A stretch of 64,000 bases of DNA from Actinophytocola xinjiangensis (lineage in GTDB: Bacteria > Actinomycetota > Actinomycetes > Mycobacteriales > Pseudonocardiaceae): NCBI RefSeq assembly GCF_001921215.1, contig NZ_MSIF01000002.1, positions 310,001-374,000 of the forward strand, given 5' to 3'. Made by a program: the position numbers and the translations under genes. Position 1 is the stretch's first letter, and each line of letters starts with the position of its first letter. Below the pieces are notes generated by a model that was not told the DNA's origin, made no database searches, and worked only from the letters and a program-made list of their open reading frames with translations. Positions 43,688 through 51,841 of the stretch are shown here, in pieces.

Positions 43688-45972
43688 GCGCCCCCACCCG
43701 CCAGGGCGGGTTGACCTCCACCGGCACCGGCGGCGTTGGCGACAGCCCGCAGCGCCCGGACGCGAACCTCAAGGTGCGCGGCGAGTTCGCGTACTCCTCG
43801 GACCTGTGGCACGAGGACATGCTGTGGGGGGCGACGCTGCGCAGCCCGCACCCGCACGCGCGGATCCGTGGCCTGGACACGAGTGCCGCGCTCGCCGTGC
43901 CCGGCGTGTACGCGGTGCTCACCCACGAGGACGTCCCCGGCGAGAACATCTATGGCCTCGAACACCCCGACCAGCCCGTGCTGGCCGCCGACGTCGTGCG
44001 CTACCAGGGCGAACCGATCGCGATCGTGGCCGCCGACCACCCGGAGACCGCCCGCCGCGCCGCCGCCAGGGTCCGCGTCGACTACGAGGTGCTCGACCCG
44101 GTGACCGACGCGGCCGCCGCGCTGCGCGCCGACGCACCGGTGCTGCACCCGCACAACCCCGGCGGGAACCTGGTGCGCCACGCCAGGATCCGCCACGGTT
44201 CCGGCCCGCTGACCGCCGACGTCGTGGTCACCGGCGAGTACACCGTCGGCATGCAGGACCAGGCGTTCCTCGGCCCGGAGTCCGGGATGGCCGTGCCGGC
44301 CGAGGACGGCGGCCTCGACCTCTACATCGCCACCCAGTGGCTGCACGCCGACCGCCGTCAGATCGCCCGCGCGCTGGGCATGGACGAGGAGAAGGTGCGG
44401 CTGCACCTGGCCGGGGTCGGCGGCGCGTTCGGCGCGCGCGAGGACCTGTCGATGCAGGTCCACGCGTGCCTGCTGGCGCTGCGGACCGGCAAACCCGTGA
44501 AGATCGTCTACGGCCGCGAGGAGTCGTTCTTCGGCCACGTGCACCGCCACCCGGCCGTGCTGCGCTACGAGCACGGCGCCACCCGCGACGGCGACCTGGT
44601 GTACGTGCGCGCGTCGATGATCCTCGACGGCGGCGCCTACGCGTCGACCACCGCCGCGGTCACCGGCAACGCCGCGACCCTGGGCGCCGGGCCCTACCAG
44701 GCGCCGACCGTCGAGATCGACTGCTACGGCGTCTACACCAACAACCCGCCGTGCGGTGCGATGCGCGGCTTCGGCGCGGTCCAGGCGTGCTTCGCCTACG
44801 AGTCCCAGATGGACAAACTGGCGCAGGCGCTTGGCATGTCGCCGGTGGACGTGCGGGTGCGCAACGCCGTCGAGCAGGGCTCGGTGATGCCCACCGGCCA
44901 GGTCGTTGACTCCGCCGCCCCGGTCGGCGAGCTGCTGGCGCTGGTGCGTGACCGGCCGCTGCCGCCCGAGCGCGGCGCGACGTTCGACCTGCGCGAGCTG
45001 CCCGGCGGGGTGTCGAACACAACCCACGGCGAGGGCGTGGTGCGCGGGGTCGGGTACGGCGTCGGGATCAAGAACGTCGCCTTCTCCGAGGGCTTCGACG
45101 ACTACTCGACCGCGCGGGTGCGCCTGGAGGTCACCGGCGGCGAGCCGGTGGTGTCGGTGCACACCGCGGCCGCCGAGGTCGGCCAGGGCCTGGTGACGCT
45201 CAAGGCGCAGATCGCGCGGACGGAGCTGGGAGTGGCGCGGGTGGTGATCCTGCCCTCGGACACGGCCGTCGGCAGCGCCGGCTCCAGCTCGGCGTCGCGG
45301 CAGAGCTACGTGACCGGCGGGGCGGTGCGGGCGGCGTGCGAGCGGGTCCGGGCCGACGTGCTGGCGCTGGCCGGCGGCGCGGCGGCCGGCCTGGCCGGTG
45401 GGAAGGTCGTCGACGGCGCCGGCGTCGTGCTCGCCGACCTCGTGGAGGTCCTCGGTGAGGCGGTGGTCGAGCACACCGTGGAGTGGCGCCACCGGCCGAC
45501 CGAGGCGCTGGACCCGGTGACGGGTCAGGGTTTCGCGCACGTCCAGTACGCGTTCGCGGCGCACCGCGCGGTGGTCGACGTGGACGTGGAGCTGGGTCTG
45601 GTGCGGGTGGTGGAGCTGGCGTGCGCGCAGGACGTTGGCCGGGCGATGAACCCGGACGCGGTGGTGGGCCAGATCCAGGGCGGGTCGGCGCAGGGGCTGG
45701 GGCTGGCGGTGATGGAGGAGATCCAGGTGGTCGGCGGTGTCGTGCGGAACCCGTCGTTCACCGACTACCTGATACCGACCGTGTTGGACATGCCGCCGAT
45801 GCCGATCGACGTGCTGGAGCGGGCCGACCCGCACGCGCCCTACGGGCTGCGCGGGGTGGGGGAGCCGCCGACGCTGTCCTCGACCCCGGCGATCGTGGCG
45901 GCGATCCGGGCGGCGACCGGAAAGGCGCTGACCAGAGTGCCGGTCCGGCCGGAACACATCGTGGGCGATTGA
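43684..45972 (+). CDS. xdhA: Xanthine dehydrogenase molybdopterin-binding subunit
   Basis: A 762-residue catalytic subunit oxidising hypoxanthine and xanthine to urate. The N-terminal ald_Xan_dh domain (KVRGEFAYSSDLWHEDMLWG) is followed by the molybdopterin domains with GVGGAFGAREDLSMQ, GAMRGFGAVQ, TAAAEVGQGLVT and the C-terminal region LRGVGEPPTLSS, whose Glu corresponds to the catalytic base. GTG start. It is the last gene of the operon; no clear intrinsic terminator follows within 60 bases. Confidence 0.95.
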   Translation: MSAPTRQGGLTSTGTGGVGDSPQRPDANLKVRGEFAYSSDLWHEDMLWGATLRSPHPHARIRGLDTSAALAVPGVYAVLTHEDVPGENIYGLEHPDQPVLAADVVRYQGEPIAIVAADHPETARRAAARVRVDYEVLDPVTDAAAALRADAPVLHPHNPGGNLVRHARIRHGSGPLTADVVVTGEYTVGMQDQAFLGPESGMAVPAEDGGLDLYIATQWLHADRRQIARALGMDEEKVRLHLAGVGGAFGAREDLSMQVHACLLALRTGKPVKIVYGREESFFGHVHRHPAVLRYEHGATRDGDLVYVRASMILDGGAYASTTAAVTGNAATLGAGPYQAPTVEIDCYGVYTNNPPCGAMRGFGAVQACFAYESQMDKLAQALGMSPVDVRVRNAVEQGSVMPTGQVVDSAAPVGELLALVRDRPLPPERGATFDLRELPGGVSNTTHGEGVVRGVGYGVGIKNVAFSEGFDDYSTARVRLEVTGGEPVVSVHTAAAEVGQGLVTLKAQIARTELGVARVVILPSDTAVGSAGSSSASRQSYVTGGAVRAACERVRADVLALAGGAAAGLAGGKVVDGAGVVLADLVEVLGEAVVEHTVEWRHRPTEALDPVTGQGFAHVQYAFAAHRAVVDVDVELGLVRVVELACAQDVGRAMNPDAVVGQIQGGSAQGLGLAVMEEIQVVGGVVRNPSFTDYLIPTVLDMPPMPIDVLERADPHAPYGLRGVGEPPTLSSTPAIVAAIRAATGKALTRVPVRPEHIVGD

Positions 45973-46106
45973 GCCGTAAGGATTATTGGCGTATCGTCAA
46001 TTCGGCGATCTGCGTCGGGCAGTAATCGCTATTTCCGGTGTTTCCGTTAACCGCGACGCCGTAACCGTCGGTAGTTCACCCGTTTGGCCCAGCGCCGACC
46101 ACATAG

Positions 46107-46147
46107 GGTGTGCATCTGCGGGTGCAGGTGCACACCGTTTGGGTGCA
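46107..46147 (+). promoter_or_regulatory. GTGCA-type repeat cluster before the GGDEF/EAL gene
   Basis: GGTGTGCA (46107) and TGCACACC (46129) form a perfect 8-base inverted repeat, and GGGTGCA recurs at 46120 and 46141, 21 bases apart. The 267-base spacer is markedly less GC-rich than the genes around it. It looks like a multi-site operator, with TAGGGT at 46104 as a possible -10. The binding protein is unknown. Confidence 0.4.
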
Positions 46148-46239
46148 GAGAGCGTGACAACCGGGCTGGTAGCGTCAACCCGCGGCTCACCGGACAAGGA
46201 CGACGAGAATCCCGATGACATGGTCTATGGACGGCTCCG

Positions 46240-48324
46240 GTGGATCGACCTGAGTTGGTCGGCGATTGGGCGGGTGCGCTGGCTCAGGTCATCTACATCG
46301 CGAGGTCCAGGGACGCGATCGAGCGCGAGCTAGGGGCAGCGCTCGATGTTCTCGTGCGCACCGTCACGGCCGAGCCGTTCGACGAACAACCGGCGACGGC
46401 AGTCGCGGAACGACTGGTGGAACTGGGCTTGGTCAGTTCCGAGTGTTTCGAGATGTCGATCAAGGTACTGGGTACGGGCATGCCTCACTTACCTGAGCTC
46501 GACGGCAGGGGCGACACGGCCGACAGACTCGTGCGCCTGTTCAGCTCGATGGCGCGCGGCTTCAGCGAGGGGTTGCGGCGCAAGCTCTACGACGAGCAGG
46601 AGGACCTGACCAGGGCACTGGTCCAGGCCAGGGAGAACGCCGAGCGCGCGCTGTCGGACAGCGAGGCCCGGTTCGAGGAGATCTTCACCAAGTCGTCGAC
46701 CGGCATGGCCATCAGCGACCTGGAGGGGACGCTGATCAGGTCCAACCGGGCGCTGACCAAGATCCTCGGCCGGGACCGGGAGAAGGTGCCCACGGCGCGC
46801 CTGGAGGACATGTTCCATCCCGAGGACGCCACGTACCTGAAGATGCGCTACCAGGTCCTGCTGGACGACGACACGATCCCGTTCCGCGAACGCCGCCGCC
46901 TGGTCCGCGAGGACGGCGAGGAGGCGCTGGTCTTCCTGTCAGCCTCGGTCCTGCGTGATCCGGACGGGACCGCGCGCTACTTCGTCACCTCCGCCGAGGA
47001 CGTCTCGGACAAGTACCTGCTGGAGGACCAACTCCACTTCCAGGCCACCCACGACGCGCTGACCGGCCTGGTGAACCGCCCCCGGTTCATCGGCAGACTC
47101 GAAGAGGCACTGCGCGGAAGACAGTCGCACGACGACGTCACCGTGTTCCACCTGGATCTGGACGGCTTCCGGGCGATCAACAACGGCCTGGGCAGAGAGG
47201 TCGGGGACCGCCTGCTCCAGACCGTGGCCGCCCGCCTTCGCGACGTGTTCGGGTCCGAGAAGGCGATGGTCGCCCGCTTCGACGGCGACGAGTTCGGCAT
47301 CCTCGTCGAGAACACCTCCGACACCCCCAGCGTGGAGAACCTGGCCGCCCGCATCAACGAGGACCTGGCGGAGCCGGTCTACCTCGGCGACCAGGGCGTG
47401 GCCGCGACAGCGAGCATCGCCGTCATGCACCGCCCACCCAGGGACTCCCTGCCCGCCAACGTCCTGAGAGCCACCGACATCACCCTCCAACGGCTCAAGA
47501 CGACGGGCCGCCGCCAGTGGGGCATGGTCGACCTGGAGGCCAACGAACGCGACCGCGCCCGCTTCTCCCTGGCCAGTTCACTGCCCGGAGCGTGGGAGAA
47601 CGGCGAACTGGAACTGGAGTACCAGCCACTCGTCGCGGTCAACGGCCGCGCGGTGGACGCGGTCCAGGCACTCCTGCGCTGGGACCACCCGGAGCACGGA
47701 CGCCTCGACCACGAACGCTGCCAGGAGATCCTCGCCGAGACCGGCCTGGCACTGCCGATCGGCCGCTGGCTGCTGACCAGGGCCTGCGAACAACTCAGGT
47801 CATGGGCTGACCGGTTCGACGGCGGTTTACCCAGGCTGTACGTGGAGTTGAGCCGCGAGGTGGCTGCGGATCCCGACCTGGTGTCCAGCGTTCAGGAGGT
47901 CCTGACCGAGGCCGGTCTCGGCGCCGACCAACTGTGGCTGGGAATGCCGGTCCAGGCCCTGTGTATGAACGACGGGCTCGCCGAGGACAACCTGGAAGTG
48001 CTGGGGGACTTGGGGATTTCCGTTGTCCTGTACAACTTCGGCACCACCCGGGGAGACCTCGCCTGCCTGGAGGACCTGTCGGTCGCCGCGGTGAAGATGT
48101 CGGCGGCCGTCGTCGCCCGGGTCGCGCGGGAGACCTCGCTGTTCGCGCGGTCGATACGTCAGTTGGTGCCGCTGGTGCGTGAGGCGGGGACGCCGGTGAT
48201 CGTGGGGCACGTCGACACGGCGGCGCAGTTCGAGTGGTGGGCCGGGCTCGACGTCGAGACCGTGCAGGGTGACTTCACGGGTGCCGCTTCGTCCTCCCAG
48301 GACGCCGAGCACTTCTTCGTGTGA
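46240..48324 (+). CDS. PAS-GGDEF-EAL protein (cyclic di-GMP signalling), degenerate
   Basis: A 694-residue soluble protein. A helical N-terminal domain (1-140, ending in a coiled coil ERALSDSEARF) leads into a PAS domain (about 145-265), a GGDEF domain (about 270-440) and an EAL domain (about 445-690). The cyclase motif reads DGDEF and no RxxD inhibitory site is seen. The EAL motif reads QAL (VQALLRW) and other metal ligands are replaced, for example KMS where KxD is expected, so phosphodiesterase activity is improbable. GTG start. Two TTA codons (84 and 530) make expression potentially bldA-dependent. It could be a weak cyclase or a c-di-GMP/GTP sensor. Confidence 0.88.
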   Translation: MDRPELVGDWAGALAQVIYIARSRDAIERELGAALDVLVRTVTAEPFDEQPATAVAERLVELGLVSSECFEMSIKVLGTGMPHLPELDGRGDTADRLVRLFSSMARGFSEGLRRKLYDEQEDLTRALVQARENAERALSDSEARFEEIFTKSSTGMAISDLEGTLIRSNRALTKILGRDREKVPTARLEDMFHPEDATYLKMRYQVLLDDDTIPFRERRRLVREDGEEALVFLSASVLRDPDGTARYFVTSAEDVSDKYLLEDQLHFQATHDALTGLVNRPRFIGRLEEALRGRQSHDDVTVFHLDLDGFRAINNGLGREVGDRLLQTVAARLRDVFGSEKAMVARFDGDEFGILVENTSDTPSVENLAARINEDLAEPVYLGDQGVAATASIAVMHRPPRDSLPANVLRATDITLQRLKTTGRRQWGMVDLEANERDRARFSLASSLPGAWENGELELEYQPLVAVNGRAVDAVQALLRWDHPEHGRLDHERCQEILAETGLALPIGRWLLTRACEQLRSWADRFDGGLPRLYVELSREVAADPDLVSSVQEVLTEAGLGADQLWLGMPVQALCMNDGLAEDNLEVLGDLGISVVLYNFGTTRGDLACLEDLSVAAVKMSAAVVARVARETSLFARSIRQLVPLVREAGTPVIVGHVDTAAQFEWWAGLDVETVQGDFTGAASSSQDAEHFFV

Positions 48325-48343
48325 GTGTCGTCGTGAAAACCGG

Positions 48344-48466
48344 ATGACGACGCCGCGACCACCTGGCATCCTCACCACCATGTTCCTGGCATCCACGATC
48401 GCTACACCCGCGGGCATCGCCCTGCCGGGTGCGGTCGCGGATCGGCTGGCCGCATCCCGACGCTGA
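48344..48466 (+). CDS. Possible 40-residue leader ORF before tuf
   Basis: An ATG-started frame ([17 protein letters not shown]...) ends exactly at the base of the hairpin that precedes the EF-Tu gene. The ribosome binding site is weak and no family is recognised. It may be a leader peptide or chance. Confidence 0.2.
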   Translation: MTTPRPPGILTTMFLASTIATPAGIALPGAVADRLAASRR

Positions 48467-48506
48467 CCCTCCTCACACGCGTCCCGGGGAACCCCCGGGG
48501 AGGGTC
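48465..48506 (+). terminator. Stem-loop in the tuf leader
   Basis: GACCCTCC (48465) pairs with GGAGGGTC (48499), with an additional internal CCGGGG/CCCCGG element. It lies between the GGDEF/EAL gene and the EF-Tu start, 49 bases before the latter. It could end the upstream transcript or act as an attenuator; no U tract follows directly. Confidence 0.45.
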
Positions 48507-48554
48507 GGCCTCCCAGCGGTTCCCCCTTTTCCAGCCAGGCCAGAGGAAAACGAG

Positions 48555-49739
48555 ATGCGCAAGGAATTCCAACGGACGAAGCCGCACCTGAACATCGGCA
48601 CGATGGGTCATGTCGACCACGGCAAGACCACGCTCACGGCCGCGATCACGAAGGTTCTGGCCGAGTCCGACCCGGACAGCACGAGCTACGTCGCCTTCGA
48701 GGGGATCGACCGGGCGCCGGAGGAGCAGGCCAGGGGCATCACGATCAACATCGCCCACGTGGAGTACGAGACGGCCACGCGGCACTACGCGCACGTGGAC
48801 ATGCCGGGTCACGCCGACTACGTGAAGAACATGATCACCGGCGCCGCCCAGCTGGACGCCGCGATCCTGGTGGTGTCGGCCGAGGACGGGGCGATGCCGC
48901 AGACGCGCGAGCACATCGTGCTCGCCCGGCGGATCGGGGTGCCGCACGTGATCGTCGCGTTGAACAAGGCCGACGTGGTGACCGACGTTGACCTGCTCGA
49001 CCTGGTGGAGCTGGAGTTGCGGGAACTGTTGTCCCACCACGGTTTCGACGGTGCGGCGGTGCCGTTCGTGCGGGTGTCGGGGCTGGGGGCGCTGCGCGGG
49101 GAGCCGCGGTGGACCCAGGCCGTGCGGGACCTGCTGGCGGCGGTGGACGAGCACGTGCCGTTGCCGGTGCGTGCCCTGGACCTGCCGTTCCTGATGCCGG
49201 TGGAGAACACGATGACGATCACCGGCCGGGGAACGGTGGTCACCGGCGCGATCGAGCGCGGAACGGTCGCGCTCGGGGACACGGTGGAGGTGTTGGGGTT
49301 CGGCGCCGGCCGGACCAGTGTGGTCACCGGTCTGGAGACGTTCGGCAAGTCGTTGCCGCGTGCCGAGGCCGGCGACAACGCCGCGGTTCTGCTGCGCGGT
49401 GTCCGCCGTGACGAGGTGCGGCGGGGTCAGGTGCTGTGCGTGCCCGGCAGCGTCACCGAGCACGAGACGTTCACCGCGCACGTGTACCTGCTCTCCGCCG
49501 GCGAGGGTGGCCGGCGCACCGGGTTCACGTCCGAGTACCGCCCGCAGTTCCACTTCCGCACGGCCGACGTTCCCGGCACGGTGACCCTGACCGAGACCCC
49601 GCTCGCCCTCCCCGGCGACTCGGTCACGATGTCGGTCCACCTCGGCAGGCCGGTCCCGCTGACCCCCGGCCAGGGTTTCGCCATCCGGGAGGGCGGCCGG
49701 ACGGTGGGTGCGGGCACCATCGCCACCCTGCCCACCTGA
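48555..49739 (+). CDS. tuf: Elongation factor Tu, divergent second copy
   Basis: A 394-residue EF-Tu with three intact domains: P-loop GHVDHGKTT, switch ARGITIN, DMPGHAD, NKAD, and the domain 3 motifs [14 protein letters not shown] and [13 protein letters not shown]. It stands alone, not in the str operon, so it is a paralogue like EF-Tu2/3 of streptomycetes. Compared with E. coli numbering, positions known for kirromycin resistance are altered: Leu120 is Val122, Gln124 is Arg126, Tyr160 is His162 here. GAGGAAAACGAG precedes the ATG. Translation function is very likely; an antibiotic-tolerance role is inference. Confidence 0.93.
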   Translation: MRKEFQRTKPHLNIGTMGHVDHGKTTLTAAITKVLAESDPDSTSYVAFEGIDRAPEEQARGITINIAHVEYETATRHYAHVDMPGHADYVKNMITGAAQLDAAILVVSAEDGAMPQTREHIVLARRIGVPHVIVALNKADVVTDVDLLDLVELELRELLSHHGFDGAAVPFVRVSGLGALRGEPRWTQAVRDLLAAVDEHVPLPVRALDLPFLMPVENTMTITGRGTVVTGAIERGTVALGDTVEVLGFGAGRTSVVTGLETFGKSLPRAEAGDNAAVLLRGVRRDEVRRGQVLCVPGSVTEHETFTAHVYLLSAGEGGRRTGFTSEYRPQFHFRTADVPGTVTLTETPLALPGDSVTMSVHLGRPVPLTPGQGFAIREGGRTVGAGTIATLPT

Positions 49740-49742
49740 ACA

Positions 49743-49773
49743 GCGGGGGCGGTCCACCGTGGACCGCCCCCGC
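49743..49773. terminator. Hairpin after tuf
   Basis: A 15-base perfect inverted repeat (GCGGGGGCGGTCCAC and its complement) with almost no spacer begins three bases after the tuf stop. It resembles the long GC stems that end actinomycete transcripts without a U tract. Confidence 0.75.
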
Positions 49774-49834
49774 CTCCGGTCGTTCCCGGCGGGGGAGCGG
49801 CGCCGACCGGGGTGGGCAGGGCATGCTGGAGGGC

Positions 49835-50230
49835 ATGGAGTTCCTGCGGAGTCGGATCATTGTGCGGCCGCGTGACCCGGAGCGGTCGTTGCGGTTCTAC
49901 CGGGACACGCTCGGCCTGGCGATCTACCGGGAGTTCCCCGGTGGAACGGTCTTCCTCGCCGGTAACGGGCTGGTGGAGGTGTCCGGCACGGGCAGCGCCG
50001 GGCCAGGGCCGGACGTCGTGCTCTGGTTGCAGGTTCGGGACCTGGCCGCCACGGCCAGCGAGCTCACTGAACGTGGTGTGGACATCGTGCGGGAGCCCCG
50101 GCGGGAACCGTGGGGTCTGGTGGAGATGTGGATCGCGGACCCGGACGGGTTGCGGATCGTGATCGTGGAGATTCCGGCCGACCATCCACTTCGGGTAGAC
50201 CAGCGCTCTATTGAGAAAACGGAGAAATAA
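49835..50230 (+). CDS. VOC (glyoxalase/bleomycin-resistance fold) family protein
   Basis: A 131-residue vicinal-oxygen-chelate protein with two beta-alpha-beta-beta-beta units: RSLRFYRDTLGLAIYREF in the first and MWIADPDGLRIVIVE, with the C-terminal metal-ligand type Glu, in the second. Substrate unknown; the family includes dioxygenases, glyoxalases and drug-binding proteins. An ATG four codons upstream is an alternative start; the chosen one begins with MEFLRS, as in typical relatives. Transcription is probably independent, after the tuf hairpin. Confidence 0.8.
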   Translation: MEFLRSRIIVRPRDPERSLRFYRDTLGLAIYREFPGGTVFLAGNGLVEVSGTGSAGPGPDVVLWLQVRDLAATASELTERGVDIVREPRREPWGLVEMWIADPDGLRIVIVEIPADHPLRVDQRSIEKTEK

Positions 50231-50235
50231 AAGGG

Positions 50236-50508
50236 TCAGGCGGCCGCTGGGGCCAATGCGGCGACGCCGGCTTCGGTCAGTCTGGCCGGGACCAGGTCGC
50301 CGATCGCGCCGGTGGCCACGGGTTCGATCAGGCCGGCGTGTGCCAGTGAGTGCGCCATGTACTGGTCACAGCAGGCCACGTCATCGATGAACAGGTCAGG
50401 TTCGCTGCTGCAGCTGATGGTCGCCCGTCCGGCGACGACCGCGCGGAGCATCGAGAGTGCTCGGTGGTTCAGACCTTCTGGCAGTGGTACGACGAGGGCG
50501 GACATCAT
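50236..50508 (-). CDS. Small cysteine-containing hypothetical protein
   Basis: A 90-residue protein with a central cysteine-rich stretch (ATISCSSEPDLFIDDVACCD) and hydrophobic helices. I believe similar small proteins occur in Pseudonocardiales, but I know of no function. GGGGAAAAG lies before the ATG. It converges on the VOC gene. A DasR-like palindrome lies about 155 bases upstream of the start. Confidence 0.6.
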   Translation of the reverse strand: MMSALVVPLPEGLNHRALSMLRAVVAGRATISCSSEPDLFIDDVACCDQYMAHSLAHAGLIEPVATGAIGDLVPARLTEAGVAALAPAAA

Positions 50509-50661
50509 CTTTTCCCCGGTACTGTTGGCTTCCCCTGCGAGTCTGTTGTAGCACTCGTCCCTGACAGATCGTTGGATGCTCGCTGACCCCGATCGGTTTC
50601 ATCGAAGTTTCCGAACGAGTTGTTACCCAACAGGAGTGCCCCTCGGCCCGGCCAGATACGC

Positions 50662-50675
50662 TTGGTCTTGACCAA
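50662..50675. promoter_or_regulatory. Second dre-like palindrome
   Basis: TTGGTCTTGACCAA has perfect 6-base arms and matches 11 of 12 bases of the dre core TGGTCTAGACCA. It lies in a 202-base AT-richer spacer upstream of the small cysteine-containing gene and downstream of the SnoaL-like gene. A short site in one place; it may be chance or DasR-related. Confidence 0.4.
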
Positions 50676-50710
50676 TCGTGACCTCGTCACCCGATTGATG
50701 TAGACCTGGC

Positions 50711-51136
50711 TTACCGATCGAGTTTTGCTCGCACCCACGTCGGCCACCCGCGCGGACGCCGGGCGAACGCACCGAGCAGTCGCAGACCGTCGAAGTTCGC
50801 GACGCGTTCGGCGATGAGGCCGTCACGGAGCACAATCTTGTCGACGGTGACCCACTCGATCGGGCGTCGCCCGAACGTGCCGGAGAGTTTGAGTTCGACA
50901 AACACGGTGTCCTCGCCGGTCGACGCCCACGTCAGCACCTCCCCGCGCAGGTCGGGGATGGTCTGGAGCAACTCGTCGAGGAAGTTCGACAGGCCGTCGT
51001 GCCCGCGCGCCGTCGTGGACAGCGGCTGGCTGAACGTGGCGTCGGGCTGGGTCAGCGCCACCAGGCCCTCGACGGTCGGCGCCGCCCACGCGTCGGCGAA
51101 CCGGCGGACGAACGTCGGCGTGTCGGTCTGGTACAT
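50711..51136 (-). CDS. SnoaL-like / NTF2-fold protein
   Basis: A 141-residue protein of the NTF2-like superfamily, with the start FVRRFADAWAAPTVEGLVAL and the later VTVDKIVLRDGLIAERVANFD typical of SnoaL-like nuclear transport factor 2 domains. Members are polyketide cyclases, isomerases or binding proteins; no catalytic assignment is possible here. It is a monocistronic gene just after the LysE exporter gene. Confidence 0.75.
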   Translation of the reverse strand: MYQTDTPTFVRRFADAWAAPTVEGLVALTQPDATFSQPLSTTARGHDGLSNFLDELLQTIPDLRGEVLTWASTGEDTVFVELKLSGTFGRRPIEWVTVDKIVLRDGLIAERVANFDGLRLLGAFARRPRGWPTWVRAKLDR

Positions 51137-51156
51137 GGCCTCACGCTAACGGAACG

Positions 51157-51798
51157 TCAGGCCGGGGCCGGCGAGCGGTCGGTGGCCAGCCGGACCGCCA
51201 GCCCACCCAGCACCCCACCCATCACGTAACGCTGGGCGCGCAGCCACCCCGGCCGCCGGCGCAGGAACCCGGCGAGCGACCCGGCCCCCAGCGCCACCAG
51301 GGCGTTGACCAGCACCGCGACCACCACCTGGATCGACCCCAGGGTCAGGCTCTGCAACGCCACCGACCCCCGCTCGTGGTCGATGAACTGCGGCAGCAGC
51401 GCCACGTAGAGCACCGCGATCTTCGGGTTGAGCAGGTTGGTGACCAGGCCCATGGTGAACAGCCGGCGCGGCCGCTGCACCGTCAGCTCCCTCGGCTCGA
51501 ACGCCGACCGCCCGCCGGGCCGCACCGCCTGCCACGCCAGGTACAGCAGGTACGTGGCGCCGGCGATCTTGAGCACCGTGTACGCCGCCGGCACCGCCAC
51601 GAACACCGCCGTGAGCCCGGCCGTCGCGGCGGCCAGGTAGACGAGGAAACCGACCGCCACGCCGAGCAACGACACCAGCCCGGCGCGGCGACCCTGGGTG
51701 ATCGACCGGGACACCAGGTAGATCATGTTCGGCCCGGGGGACAGGGCCATGCCCAGCGACACCAGCGCGATCCCGGCAGCGGCCGTCCAGCTCACCAT
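51157..51798 (-). CDS. LysE/RhtB family amino-acid exporter
   Basis: A 213-residue membrane protein with six helices. The family N-terminal signature LSPGPNMIYLVSRSITQG is present, as is the central NLLNPKIAVLYVALLPQF. These proteins export amino acids or related metabolites; the substrate is not predictable. It lies downstream of the GH13 gene with 43 bases between, so weak co-transcription with the LacI-controlled operon is possible. Confidence 0.9.
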   Translation of the reverse strand: MVSWTAAAGIALVSLGMALSPGPNMIYLVSRSITQGRRAGLVSLLGVAVGFLVYLAAATAGLTAVFVAVPAAYTVLKIAGATYLLYLAWQAVRPGGRSAFEPRELTVQRPRRLFTMGLVTNLLNPKIAVLYVALLPQFIDHERGSVALQSLTLGSIQVVVAVLVNALVALGAGSLAGFLRRRPGWLRAQRYVMGGVLGGLAVRLATDRSPAPA

Positions 51799-51841
51799 GC
51801 GCCCAGCCTACGTTCGCGCTGGTGGGGCTCCCACCAGGTGG

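Noticed and set aside
45973-46239. BldD or WhiG-type promoter signals before the GGDEF/EAL gene
   Set aside because: No convincing match to either consensus could be found by eye.
49501-49545. Possible change at E. coli EF-Tu Gly316, another kirromycin-resistance position
   Set aside because: Counting along the sequence shows the equivalent Gly in GEGGR is retained; the altered residues before YRPQF correspond to positions 324-325 and not to 316.
50505-50747. An 80-codon minus-strand frame in the spacer below the SnoaL-like gene
   Set aside because: It begins inside the SnoaL-like gene, has no ribosome binding site, no recognisable fold, and overlaps the dre-like site; likely chance.
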